This document shows positions 22,980-33,440 of a stretch of 64,000 nucleotides of DNA, piece by piece. Every line of letters begins with the position of its first letter. The first letter of the stretch is position 1. Source of the DNA: Candidula unifasciata (taxonomy: Eukaryota; Mollusca; Gastropoda; Stylommatophora; Geomitridae); contig CAJHNH020000809.1 of the NCBI GenBank assembly GCA_905116865.2, positions 255,802-319,801 on the forward strand, in the 5' to 3' direction. A program made the translations under genes and the position numbers. A model generated the notes under the pieces. It saw only the letters and a list, made by a program, of their open reading frames with translations, searched no databases and was not told the origin of the DNA.

Positions 22980-23130
22980 TAGTTTCTGGTGGGCGCTGAT
23001 TGTGCTACCCCAGTGACGATATACCACCATAACCTCAGTACCTGTTGCAATCACCACAACATCTCATCTGACTGTCCAATCAGCGCAGCAAAAGATCCCT
23101 GAGGCCTCTGAGTGCTATTATGGCAGGCCT
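22980..23130 (+). repeat. fragment of the R2-like LINE 3' untranslated region
   Basis: The block ggcgctgattgtgctacccc, then ataacctcagtacctgttgc, then a gaggcctctgag end, matches the 118-bp unit at 27085-27552 and the sequence right after it (tctgaggcctgggag). It is therefore a second, diverged piece of that element's 3' region, here in single copy and just upstream of the 33-bp array. Confidence 0.7.
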
Positions 23131-23194
23131 TCACATGTTTCAGGTAGCGGTTGAGATCATTACTAGGCAGTATTTTTCCAAATTCGCCGCACGC

Positions 23195-24020
23195 ATCTCA
23201 CCTGCACTTTCACTACAAGCTGGGCTCATCTCACCTGCACTTTCACTACAAGCTGGGCTCATCTCACCTGCACTTTCACTACAAGCTGGGCTGATCTCAC
23301 CTGCACTTTCACTACAAGCTGGGCTGATCTCACCTGCACTTTCACTACAAGCTGGGCTCATCTCACCTGCACTTTCACTACAAGCTGGGCTCATCTCACC
23401 TGCACTTTCACTACAAGCTGGGCTAATCTCACCTGCACTTTCACTACAAGCTGGGCTGATCTCACCTGCACTTTCACTACAAGCTGGGCTCATCTCACCT
23501 GCACTTTCACTACAAGCTGGGCTCATCTCACCTGCACTTTCACTACAAGCTGGGCTCATCTCACCTGCACTTTCACTACAAGCTGGGCTGATCTCACCTG
23601 CACTTTCACTACAAGCTGGACTGATCTCACCTGCACTTTCACTACAAGCTGGACTGATCTCACCTGCACTTTCACTACAAGCTGGGCTCATCTCACCTGC
23701 ACTTTCACTACAAGCTGGGCTGATCTCACCTGCACTTTCACTACAAGCTGGGCTGATCTCACCTGCACTTTCACTACAAGCTGGACTGATCTCACCTGCA
23801 CTTTCACTACAAGCTGGGCTCATCTCACCTGCACATTCACTACAAGCTGGGCTGATCTCACCTGCACTTTCACTACAAGCTGGACTGATCTCACCTGCAC
23901 TTTCACTACAAGCTGGGCTGATCTCACCTGCACTTTCACTACAAGCTGGGCTGATCTCACCTGCACTTTCACTACAAGCTGGGCTCATCTCACCTGCACT
24001 TTCACTACAAGCTGGACTGA
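23195..24020 (+). repeat. 33-bp minisatellite, about 25 copies, open on both strands
   Basis: The unit ctcatctcacctgcactttc, actacaagctggg is exactly 11 codons. On the plus strand it is inside a 305-codon frame (23120-24037) repeating LISPALSLQAG; on the minus strand inside a 282-codon frame repeating SPACSESAGEI. In the plus frame nearly all differences between units fall at two third-codon sites (ctc/ctg/cta for Leu and ggg/gga for Gly). One change (gcacattca near 23832) alters an amino acid. There is no signal peptide or recognised domain, and the flanking codons look ordinary. I treat it as a minisatellite, with the coding option left open. Confidence 0.9.
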
Positions 24021-24149
24021 GATTCCAGTGGAGATAGCAATGTGGTGTAGGATTTCTCTGCTACTGTTTGTCATTGCCATGCAGGTTATGCTAGATAAGG
24101 CTGGCAGCTATGGGCAGTGAATCATTGGATGCCACCACTGAGAGCATTT

Positions 24150-25430
24150 ATGAACGATATGACTATAATAACAGGCCGTGAATGTGACTTTTGCGTTATT
24201 CTCAAGAGGCTTGATTACATGGTTGAATGGTGCAACATGCTTTTCAGGCTGCATTAGTCATGCAGATGATCCCTACAGTTCTTTAAGAATCTGTGAAGAA
24301 TCTCGGAAACATTTACAATTCGAAGCTATCAGACAGGAAGGAAGTCCAGTGAATACATGAATCCTAGGCAACAAGCCTGCTCTCTAAAGAACAGAGCAGT
24401 CTGACTGCGAAGTTCAAGGTCTGGTGTCTCTAATTTATGTTGATTCCACAGCTCTTCTGGTCTGTGCTAGTGTACGGCCTTAGAACGAGCGCAGTAGAGG
24501 CAATGGAGCAGAAAATCAACGCGACCATGAGGAAATGGCTTGCAGCGCCACCTTGTCTGATCGATGTGGCTCTGTCTTATGAAAAGGCTGAGCTGGTACT
24601 TCCTTTCAAGTCGATACCCGCAGTTTAAAGTCGGCAAGGCCAGACTGGCAATGATGTTCCCCAAGTCTGCAGACTCCTTAATAGCCGCTATCCAGCCCAC
24701 ACTAAAGGGGCAGATGTGGAAGGTAGACAATGTGACAGAATCTGCACAACAATTCAGTGAAACTGCAGGTCACGTGGTGGCAAAAATCTTTGACCAAAGA
24801 GTGTGACATGATAATACAACAGATCAGAGATACCGATAATGAGTTACGGGTCCCGAAAGCAGCCCAGCAGTCACAGAAAGGACAGTGGCTTGGCCTGGAG
24901 AGTGCCTTGCCATGAGAACGCATATGGGGTCAGATTTGGGGAATGGCTCCACTACGACTGAGCTTTGTCATTAGATCTGCACACTCAGGTGCCAACCTGG
25001 TAAAATGGCATGTGACCAACGACCCGACGGGTGCCTTATGCTAGGCCAAGCAGGCGCTCAACCATGTATTGTCCGCATGCAGAAGAGCTTTAGGTCAGGT
25101 ACGAAACACGTGGCCCCACAACAGGGTCCTGAAAGAGTTGGCCAGACATTGGGGACAAAACCAGGATGAGGGCCAGTCTAAATGTCCCTCCCATGTGCTT
25201 CCTCAAGGTTGGGCAGATTTCTAAAGAAACATTTTGAAAGACTGGCCTGAGGCCAGACATGGTACTGCACTCGGTCACAGAATGTCAGCTCATCCGGATA
25301 GAGCGTGCCATACAAGTCACGAATCGAAGAATAGTGCCTGTACAAGCTCAAGAAGTACAGTAATCTGGTGGCCAGTCTGAGGAGCGATGAAGGGTACACA
25401 GTAAAGTCTGCGCCGTCAAGGTAGGTGCTT
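24150..25430 (+). pseudogene. R2-like LINE polyprotein, RT end to endonuclease, decayed
   Basis: Frames shift repeatedly, but ordered segments can be read: ILKRLDYMVEWCNM near 24210, the RT-thumb region LFWSVLVYGLRTSAVEAMEQ near 24450, LAAPPCLIDVALSYEKAELV just after it, then a degraded zinc-knuckle block with LNHVLSACRRALGQV near 25050-25100 and HNRVLKELARHWG near 25120. The endonuclease motif LRPDMVLHSVTE is near 25250, and YKLKKYSNLVASLRSDEGY near 25340 leads into the insertion. RT motifs with the catalytic aspartates lie upstream and are not recognisable here. Stops are frequent. The enzyme would have nicked DNA and primed reverse transcription; this copy cannot. Confidence 0.65.
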
Positions 25431-25439
25431 CTTCTTCTT

Positions 25440-26790
25440 CTTCTTTCGTTCACTTAAAATAGATTAACTTTATCTGCAATGTTGTCTCTTGTTTGAACTT
25501 CACTGTCTTTTGTAATTCACTCAGCGACCCGTAAAGTTTGATTTGGATCGATGTTTCTGTCAGCCAAAAGGTTTTGCTTGATATGTTGTATCGGGGTGAA
25601 ACAGTCTTGAAGAACATGATCTGTTGTCTCAGGTGCCAGTCCACATGGACACATGGCTGATTCGCGATTTTAAATTTTGTGTACATGTAGCTGCGAAGTC
25701 AATTGTGTCCTGTTTCAAGGCTTAGAATAATAACTTGCTCTGGTCTATCCATAAAATGGTAATCGCCTTGTGCCGGTGACTTTCTGATTGATTTTATTAT
25801 TCTCTTCTTTTGTTGATAAGAGACTGGTATGTCAGGTTGTTTTTCTTTTGCTCCTTCTTTAGCAAGTTTATTAGCTCTTTCATTTCCAGGAACTCCACAG
25901 TGGAATGGTATCCACTGCATAGTTTCCTTACACCGGCTGCCTAGTTTGGAGAGTAGTGTTCGTATACCAGGTAGTTTTCCAGACTTTCTGATTGATTTTA
26001 TTATTCTCTTCTTTTGTTGATAAGAGACTGGTATGTCAGGTTGTTCTTCTTTTGCTCCTTCTTTAGCAAGTTTATTAGCTCTTTCATTTCCAGGAACTCC
26101 ACAGTGGAATGGTATCCACTGCATAGTTTCCTTACACCGGCTGCCTAGTTTGGAGAGTAGTGTTCGTATACCAGGTAGTTTTCCAGACTTTCTGATTGAT
26201 TTTATTATTCTCTTCTTTTGTTGATAAGAGACTGGTATGTCAGGTTGTTCTTCTTTTGCTCCTTCTTTAGCAAGTTTATTAGCTCTTTCATTTCCAGGAA
26301 CTCCACAGTGGAATGGTATCCACTGCATAGTTTCCTTACACCGGCTGCCTAGTTTGGAGAGTAGTGTTCGTATACCAGGTAGTTTTCCAGACTGGACTGC
26401 CTGAAGCATCACTCTTGCATCTGTCAGAAATACCACCTGTTGTTAAATATGATGTATATTTAACAGTTTCTCTGCTGCTATTTTGACGGCTTGAACTTCT
26501 GCATCATAGTTGTGACAGTGCTTTCCTGTAGGTATTTTGGGTGTATTTCTAGTATTATTTGGATGCTCAATATACACTCTTGCTTCTCAGTTTCTGCTTG
26601 CATTGTGTGCTGACCCATCCGTATAGACACGAACCCACAGATTATGTGGGTTTTCGTCATCAAGTAGAGCAAGGGTGGCTGTTTTACATTGCACACTGTT
26701 TTGTTCTTCCTTGTCTAATAATATTTTCACTTCTGTCTGGATGTGTATTGGCAACTTATAATCCTTTTTTACAAGGGGTCTGATCTGGAA
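25440..26790 (-). pseudogene. LINE RNase H domain with internal triplication
   Basis: Read on the minus strand from about 26790: a linker, then VRVYTDGSAHNASRN (first RNase H Asp), NYDAEVQAVKIAAEKLL (Glu) and FLTDARVMLQAVQ (second Asp), followed by three copies of a 68-residue block containing MQWIPFHCGVPGNERANKLA. In RNase H of LINEs the last motif is usually NExAD; here all three copies have Asn in place of the Asp. After the blocks comes a C-terminal Cys/His-type segment. A frame break lies near 26440-26480. The enzyme would remove RNA from RNA/DNA hybrids during retrotransposition. Confidence 0.85.
25778..26389 (-). repeat. 204-bp segment repeated three times in tandem
   Basis: The boundary sequence gactttctgattg starts at 25778, 25982 and 26186, and the fourth register point is 26390. 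The spacing is 204 bp each time, exactly 68 codons, so the frame stays open through all three. The copies are almost identical, differing for instance at 25848 versus 26048, so the triplication is recent relative to the element. Confidence 0.97.
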
Positions 26791-26795
26791 TAGCA

Positions 26796-27067
26796 TTTAG
26801 TAGAGGAAGGTGCAAAAGGTCTTATCGCCACCTACCCCCACATACACTGTACTGAAGCAGCTAAGCTTGAGAGGAAATGAGCGTAAAGGGGCACTAAAGC
26901 AACTGGCGAAACTGCTGAAAGAGCTTCGAGTTAGTTATGGACACATGAGAACAATATGGGGGATAGGCCTCGAAAGACGTCTGAGCTCCACTCTGGAAAA
27001 GAACTTTAAAACCCCTCAAGTCAAAGTTATCCGATCAAAGTCTGCCCATGCTAGAACCAAAGTCTGA
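26796..27067 (+). pseudogene. R2-like LINE polyprotein, extreme C-terminus
   Basis: Continuation of the R2-like coding remnant after the inserted LINE. EEGAKGLIATY at the right junction corresponds to the conserved VEVGARG-type segment that follows the endonuclease in this protein group, and LSLRGNERKGALKQLAKLL follows. The frame runs open to a stop at 27065-27067, about 20 bp before the first 118-bp unit, so the array lies in the 3' untranslated region. Confidence 0.6.
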
Positions 27068-27084
27068 CCTGCACACATCTGTCC

Positions 27085-27552
27085 GATGAACCAACCATCC
27101 ATTTGTCACTCTGGTCCTGCAGGTCGGCGCTTAATTTGCTACTGCAGTGAGATATATCAACATAACCTCAGTAACTTGTGCAATTACCATAATGTCTTGT
27201 CCGATGAACCAACCCTTCATTTGTCACTCTGGTCCTGCAGGTCGGCGCTTAATTTGCTACTGCAGTGAGATATATCAACATAACCTCAGTAACTTGTGCA
27301 ATTACCATAATGTCTTGTCCAATGAACCAACCCTTCATTTGTCACTCTGGTCCTGCAGGTCGGCGCTTAATTTGCCACTGCAGTGAGATATATCAACATA
27401 ATGTCAGTAACTTGTGCAATTACCATAATGTCTTGTCCAATGAACCAACCCTTCATTTGTCACTCTGGTCCTGCAGGTCGACGCTTAATTTGCTACTGCA
27501 GTGAGATATATCAACATAACCTCACTTGTGCAATTACCATAATATCTTGTCC
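27085..27552 (+). repeat. 118-bp tandem repeat, 4 copies, in the R2-like 3' region
   Basis: Units start at 27085, 27203, 27321 and 27439, exactly 118 bp apart, and the last is about 114 bp. Each unit contains gtcactctggtcctgcaggt and a gagatatatcaacataacct segment. A related single copy is at 22980-23130, so the tandem state is particular to this copy. Confidence 0.95.
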
Positions 27553-27783
27553 GATCAGCTCAGCAGATGTCTGAGGCCTGGGAGTCATGACCCAGGTCAG
27601 CCCATCCCCGAGGTTATCTGGGGATAAAAGGGCCCAACCAATTGTTGAAGAGGGAACCACCTACTGAGGATCGATAGGCTCCAGCTATGCATGCTCCTTT
27701 TGTGGAGTTCTGATTCTTATTTCAGACAACTCAAAATAAACTCTGAAGAATGAATACAGTTTCAGGATAGAGGTTTTACTGTA

Positions 27784-28235
27784 TCATCATCATCATCATG
27801 TGTCATGCCGGTAAGTGAAGGCTGTCTTGTTTCATCATCTCACACGATCACTAGAATCAAGGATCAGTTCAATATTTTTGTCTTGTCCCATCCAACTGGC
27901 TAGGCAATCCTGGTAGTTATCTCTTTGCCTTCCTCTTGCTATCTTTCTTTCAATCTCGCCAGTTGTTACCAAGTTCTTGAGTCGATTCCTTATTGTAACA
28001 TGTCCAAAAAACACCGTCTGTGTACATGTAATTGTTCTAATAAGTTTATGTCTTCCATCTGCCTCCATGAGGATTGCTTCATTTGTTTTTCTATCCTCCA
28101 ATTACGTTCTTTGCATTCTTCTTAAAAATCACATCTCTGCTAAATGTTTTTTGTTAGCTTGTTCTCACTGTCCAAGTTTCACATGCATAAAACAACACAG
28201 GTTCTACATAGCACTTCAACACACTTTTTTTTACT
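27784..28235 (-). mobile_element. LINE family B fragment, minus strand
   Basis: The left edge is catcatcatcatcat, the complement of the TGATGA tail of the family B copy at 6562-7438. The minus-strand frame 27835-28101 reads EADGRHKLIRTI, TVFFGHVTIRNRLKNLVTTG and RGRQRDNYQDCLASW, matching the C-terminal blocks of that copy. Upstream the similarity fades near 28235. It is 5'-truncated and diverged. Confidence 0.85.
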
Positions 28236-28373
28236 GCGACTGACATCTGCTTGTTGGTCAGAATCTTTTAAATCTTACTAAAGACTACTTTTGCCATGTT
28301 ATGACTGTTCCAAGATAGTTGTATCTATTGATTTAATTATAAATTTGGCCATCTGCATGTATTCCACACTTTG

Positions 28374-29512
28374 GTATAAGCACATACCAGTACAGCAACA
28401 CAGTATAAGCACATACCAGTACAGCAACACAGTATAAGCACATACCAGTACAGCAACACAGTATAAGCACGTACCAGTACAGCAACACAGTATAAGCACG
28501 TACCAGTACAGCAACACAGTATAAGCACATACCAGTACAGCAACACAGTATAAGCACATACCAGTACAGCAACACAGTATAAGCACGTACCAGTACAGCA
28601 ACACAGTATAAGCACGTACCAGTACAGCAACACAGTATAAGCACATACCAGTACAGCAACACAGTATAAGCACGTACCAGTACAGCAACACAGTATAAGC
28701 ACGTACCAGTACAGCAACACAGTATAAGCACATACCAGTACAGCAACACAGTATAAGCACGTACCAGTACAGCAACACAGTATAAGCACGTACCAGTACA
28801 GCAACACAGTATAAGCACATACCAGTACAGCAACACAGTATAAGCACATACCAGTACAGCAACACAGTATAAGCACGTACCAGTACAGCAACACAGTATA
28901 AGCACATACCAGTACAGCAAAACAGTATAAGCACATACCAGTACAGCAAAACAGTATAAGCACATACCAGTACAGCAACACAGTATAAGCACATACCAGT
29001 ACAGCGACACGGTATAAGCACATACCAGTGCAGCAACACAGTATAAGCACATACCAGTACAGCAACACAGTATAAGCACATACCAGTACAGCAAAACAGT
29101 ATAAGCACATACCAGTACAGCAACACAGTATAAGCACATACCAGTACAGCAACACAGTATAAGCACATACCAGTACAGCAACACAGTATAAGCACATACC
29201 AGTACAGCAACACAGTATAAGCACATACCAGTACAGCAACACAGTATAAGCACATACCAGTACAGCAACACAGTATAAGCACATACCAGTACAGCAACAC
29301 AGTATAAGCACATACCAGTACAGCAACACAGTATAAGCACGTACCAGTACAGCAACACAGTATAAGCACATACCAGTACAGCAACACAGTATAAGCACAT
29401 ACCAGTACAGCAACACAGTATAAGCACATACCAGTACAGCAACACAGTATAAGCACATACCAGTACAGCAACACAGTATAAGCACATACCAGTACAGCAA
29501 CACAGTATAAAC
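28374..29512. repeat. 29-bp minisatellite, about 39 copies
   Basis: The unit agtataagcacataccagta, cagcaacac is 29 bp, with only a few variants (cacgtacc for cacatacc, caaaac for caacac, one cgacacgg). Because 29 is not a multiple of three and the complement contains no stop in any register, all three minus-strand frames stay open for about 390 codons. The same peptide string simply cycles through the frames. Confidence 0.98.
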
Positions 29513-29934
29513 AATATGAATCAACAGTGGGCAGTAAACAGGGATCCAGTGGTTGCAGAAGAGGACAGCAAACTTACCCAGTTTTATTCCTGTCCATCAG
29601 ACTCGGAGCAATAGCTCTCAGATAAGCACAGGTACAGATCAGCAGTAGAACAACCGTCAGCAGACTTTGAAAGTTAAACAATGCTGACTGAGGACAAACA
29701 AACATAATGGTACCACCAGAACACATAGTCCACATGCACTTTATGCAACTGCCTACGTTCTGATCCATTAACAATGTGTTCAGGGCAAATAAAGATAACA
29801 GTCGACAGGGTCATGTTCTTGAAAAAGTCTACTTTCTCATTTGATATGAATGGCTTTCACACGCACACACACACAGATACAGTTAGTTACATTCATACTT
29901 CATACATACACACACTGATAGATTTGTATGTATG
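29513..29934. other. no recognisable gene
   Basis: Non-repetitive bridge between two arrays with a short CA stretch near 29860. No motif was recognised. Confidence 0.4.
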
Positions 29935-30315
29935 CATGTTTACATTAACACACACAGTGAAACATTTGCATTAACACATGGTGATACATATGTATCTACA
30001 TTTACATTCACACACTGTGATACATTTGTATGTACATTTACATTCATGCAGTGATACATGTTTATTTACGTTTACATTCACTCACAGTTATACATTTTTA
30101 TTTACATTCATTCACAGTGATACATTTGCATTTACATTCACACACTGTGATACACTTGTATGTACATTTACATTCATGCAGTGGTACATGTTTATGTACG
30201 TTTACATTCACACATACAGTGATACATTCGTATTTACATTTACGGTCACACACAGCAATACATTTGTATGTATGTTTATAGTCATTCAGTGATACATTTG
30301 TATGCATGTATACAT
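29935..30315. repeat. about 36-bp diverged repeat with a 130-bp register
   Basis: The unit is near gatacatttgtatgtacatt, tacattcacacactgt. A longer block starting cacactgtgata recurs at 30011 and 30141, 130 bp apart. The copies are old compared with those of the neighbouring arrays. Confidence 0.85.
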
Positions 30316-30429
30316 TGAGAAAAAAGATAAAACATGTCTCTGTTGATAGTCTGGAGCACACCTGGTACTTTCTACCTGTTCAGCCTCCTAATCATAAACG
30401 GATAACTACCCAGTGTGTTACTGACCAAA

Positions 30430-31175
30430 CTCCCTCCCAAGATTTGCAATCCTCCTCCACCTCTCAAATGGTATATGTGTTATTGTTTCAACAACCCTCC
30501 CTCCCTCCCTCCCAAGATATGCAATCCTCTACCACCTCTCAAATGGTATGTGTTATTGTTTTAACAACCCTCCCTCCCTCCCTCCCTCCCCCCCCCCCTT
30601 TTCCCAAGATTTGCAATCCTCTACCACCTCTCAAATGGTATGTGTTATTGTTTCAACAACCCTCCCTTCCTCCTCCCCCCCTTTCCCAAGATTTGTAATC
30701 CTCTACCACCGCTCAAATGGTATGTGTTATTGTTTCAACAACCCTCCCTTCCTCCCTCCCCCCCTTTCCCAAGATTTGCAATCCTCTACCACCTCTCAAA
30801 TGGTATGTGTTATTGTTTCAACAACCCTCCCTCCCTCCCCCCCCCCTTTTCCCAAGATTTGCAATCCTCTACCACCTCTCAAATGGTATGTGTTATTGTT
30901 TCAACAACCCTCCCTCCCTCCCTCGATATGCAATCCTCTACCACCTCTCAAATGGTATGTGTTATTGTTTTAACAACCCTCCCTCCCTCCCTCCCCCCCC
31001 CCCCTTTCCCAAGATTTGCAATCCTCTACCACCTCTCAAATGGTATGTGTTATTGTTTCAACAACCCTCCCTCCCTCCCCCCCCCCCCTTTTCCCAAGAT
31101 TTGCAATCCTCTACCACCTCTCTAATGGTATATGTGTTATTGTTTCAACAACCCTCCCTCCCTCCCCCAATGTGT
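30430..31175. repeat. 72-92-bp minisatellite with variable C/CCCT tract
   Basis: About nine units share aagatttgcaatcctctacc and tcaaatggtatgtgttattg, followed by a pyrimidine tract of CCCT repeats and C runs. Unit length varies from about 72 to 92 bp only because of the tract, so slippage in the tract and unit duplication operate together. Frames over it change at each tract. Confidence 0.93.
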
Positions 31176-31204
31176 GCTACTGTCCTGTTGTTGTCCTAAC
31201 CTGA

Positions 31205-31227
31205 CCCCCCCCCCCCCCCCCCCCCCC
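31205..31227. repeat. 23-nt C homopolymer
   Basis: An uninterrupted run of 23 C, just downstream of the C-tract minisatellite. Its length in the assembly may be unreliable. Confidence 0.95.
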
Positions 31228-31727
31228 GTTCAATGTATTACTGTCCTGCTGCAGTCCTAATCCCTCCATAATGTGTGTTATTGTTTCCTTCCTTGAGGAT
31301 CCTTTGCCCCTGGATGAGCTGCCTGGTCTGTCACTATTTAGTCTTGTAAAAGTGACCTGTTGGTGTTTCTTGTAGTTTAAAATGACATCTCCTGTGGCAT
31401 GTACATAATCATCAAGTATATTTTCAATCTCTTTTTGTTTTAATTTGATCCCAAAACAAACAAACAGACCAACCTACCATGTTTAACTATAAACAAATGG
31501 TTGACCCTAAAACGCAGCGTTCAGTGTTCTCAACACAGCTGTTAAAAATAATATTAACTCTCTTAAAATGTTGGCTACAGACAACTGGGTCTTGAGTACA
31601 AAGTACGACTGACAAGAAATGAAAATCTCCAACCGATGGAGATTAGAAACAAACTGCAAGTGCCGAAATTCTGAAGTAAAATGATGTAAAGTGTCTGCTC
31701 CAGTCTTGCCGCCTGCTTGTCGTCTGC
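31228..31727. other. no recognisable gene
   Basis: Non-repetitive sequence up to the TSD of the next hAT element. No coding motif was seen. Confidence 0.4.
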
Positions 31728-32161
31728 GACGTGTTCAGGGTTGCCAGATGAAAAAACTTTTTTGTGCCAAACCATTACCCAAAATATGCCAGAAAATGCC
31801 AAAAAAAGTCTTCTTTGCGTTCACCAGCTGTAAACTCTGGCGGAAGGTTCTGGTTGCTCGTCCACTACTGAACTGCAGTCCTGCTCTAGAACCTGAGTGT
31901 TGCGTGTGCATCAGTTTTACAGATCTCATTCTCTTGAATACAGACTGTTGGTTCCTTGCCTCCGACCTCAAAGGAAGCTCCCAAATTAGTCGACTCTTAC
32001 GAACATTGTACTCGTTTCACATCAAAAACTATAGATTGAATTCTTCACTGTCATCCTCACTGGAACAAGTGGAAGACACGGAGTAAACCTTTTCGGATTT
32101 AAAATCTTTAAGCATTTTCTCAGATGGGATGAAATCTTTGCAACTCATCTATAATGATGGA

Positions 32162-32590
32162 TTATTTCTTGTTCCGAAAATCACCAATAAGGTTATTAAG
32201 TACAGGCGATATAATATTTTTTATTAGGCATGAACATTCTGTTATATGCAACTGTATGTGCTCCAATGTACTCCCCCGACCATGCGCTCTTATGATTTCA
32301 CTTAGATGATCAACTGTGCGTATTGCACAATGGCAGGTCATGCCTACAGCAAGTTGCAACTCTGGTTCTTATAACTTTATCATTACTTTGCCTAGGAGTC
32401 CTTGTTTTAGTAAGCTGTGACTGGCTTTTTGACAGAGTTTTCATCCTGTGTTCTTCGGATTTTTCATGATTTGATATGCTACTAATTCTTTGTGCAACAG
32501 TACACTGACACAGTTTACAGTATGCTGCGTCTGATCCGTCTGAAGATCTTTTGAGCCGTGGGTATGTTTTCTTTCAGTTACTATTATATT
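32162..32590 (-). pseudogene. hAT transposase N-terminal remnant with BED finger
   Basis: On the minus strand, SDGSDAAYCKLCQ near 32530 and ISNHEKSEEHRMKT near 32450 give the CX2C...HX5H BED-type zinc finger found in many hAT transposases. LAVGMTCHCAIRTVDHLSE follows, as in the longer copy at 52979-53323. The catalytic core and C-terminal dimerisation domain are deleted. It could still bind element ends if expressed, but frameshifts make that unlikely. Confidence 0.85.
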
Positions 32591-32646
32591 TGCGATGTCT
32601 TAAGATGCTTTCCATGTTTTGGAATGACGTGGCCATTGGTAAAAGT

Positions 32647-33185
32647 AATGATTTGATTTGATTCAAGAACCGACATACTCAGGGCATTCCCATGAGCGCT
32701 CCGTCCCCATCCTCAGCAGCCAGCGAAGAGTTCCGGTGCCAGTAGCATCCGTTTTGCCTTTGCTCTGATCCTCGAGTATCTGCCAGAACCTCTCGTCACT
32801 CCCTGCTGCATCAATCTCACCAGACTGTGGTGATCCATCAGCTCCTCCGAACTGTACACGCTCTCCCACAAGGCACTAACCACGTCTGCCTTATCATGTA
32901 TCAGTATTCCACCAAGTCGTGCAGAGCCAGCCAGTCTGTCCGCCTGTTCATTTCCCAACACACCGGCATTCCCCAGTGAAAAAATCCAGACAATACTCCT
33001 CACCCATGTCCTCCGCAGCGAAGCCTGCCACTCTGCACGAAGCATACCTGATCTGATCTTCCTCAGCTTTCTGAATCAGTTACAATCACGATGTGTGTGT
33101 GTGTCGTGCTCTCTAGCCAGCGGAAAGCAGCAGTGACCGCCTCCACCTCCATTCTTAAGCTGGATGTTGTAGTATCATATGCCAG
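32647..33185 (-). mobile_element. LINE family W 3' fragment with RNase H, minus strand
   Basis: Inserted in the hAT copy. The left edge gatttgatttgattcaag is a TCAAA-type 3' tail on the element's strand. The minus frame shows SLRMEVEAVTAAFRWL, VIVTD-type and NAGVLGNEQADRLAGSA segments of an RNase H domain, with catalytic residues (Glu, and Asp in NEQAD) partly kept, then DKADVVSALWE. A short copy of the same tail lies at 33656-33712 and a longer diverged copy at 58247-58575. Confidence 0.82.
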
Positions 33186-33440
33186 GACATCACAACAAAG
33201 TCAAACTGAAATAAAGATGTTAACTGTAGCTCTACATTGCTTTTAGTAAATCTGCGTGTTTCTAACGGAGGAACCATGAAGAAAATGTGAGCACATCTTG
33301 ATAAGAAAAGCTAGGAAAACCCCAAAAATGCCAAAATATGGAAGTTCATTATCTTATGCCAGTTCAATTTCAAATATGCCAAATTTATGGATATGGCGTA
33401 AAAAATGCCAATTTGGCAACCCAGGACGTGTTGCTGGAAG

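Larger units (their letters stand above)
25431..26795 (-). mobile_element. LINE 3' fragment with RNase H (minus strand), GAA tail
   Basis: Inserted into the R2-like element in reverse. The left edge is a run of CTT repeats, which is a GAA tail on the element's own strand. The right edge is the 5' truncation. Short similar sequence at the two junctions (aggtaggtgc and gaggaaggtgc) may be the TSD, and the host reading frame resumes at the right edge. The GAA tail resembles that of LINE family A, but the protein is different. Confidence 0.8.
24150..27720 (+). mobile_element. R2-like LINE (restriction-like endonuclease type), decayed
   Basis: The 3' half of a LINE lies in two blocks, 24150-25430 and 26796-27720, separated by a minus-strand LINE. 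The coding remnant runs into a 3' region expanded as a 118-bp array and ends near 27600-27720 in non-coding sequence. The C-terminal layout (zinc-knuckle-like region, then an RPD motif) is typical of LINEs with a C-terminal restriction-like endonuclease rather than an APE endonuclease. The ends and clade are inferred from motif order. Confidence 0.65.
31736..33424 (-). mobile_element. hAT transposon (family Y), internally deleted copy with LINE insertion
   Basis: The ends cagggttgcc (31736) and the complement of ctgggttgcc (33424) are flanked by a perfect 8-bp TSD, gacgtgtt, at 31728-31735 and 33425-33432. Against the full copy at 50894-53834 its end segments match closely, but about 1.5 kb of transposase is gone: 32135-32165 joins sequence equivalent to 51108 directly to the equivalent of 52640. 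A LINE fragment occupies 32647-33185. Confidence 0.94.

Noticed and set aside
23140..23988. Minus-strand 282-codon protein of the 33-bp array
   Set aside because: Unit variants repeatedly change Met/Ile in this frame, unlike the plus frame. It is most simply the complement of a stop-free unit.
28299..29524. Three long minus-strand frames of 391-395 codons as a real protein
   Set aside because: They are the same 29-bp repeat read in three registers. A real gene would favour one frame.
30306..31204. Proline-rich proteins of 130-161 codons
   Set aside because: Frames follow the C/CCCT tracts of a 72-92-bp minisatellite and shift at every tract.
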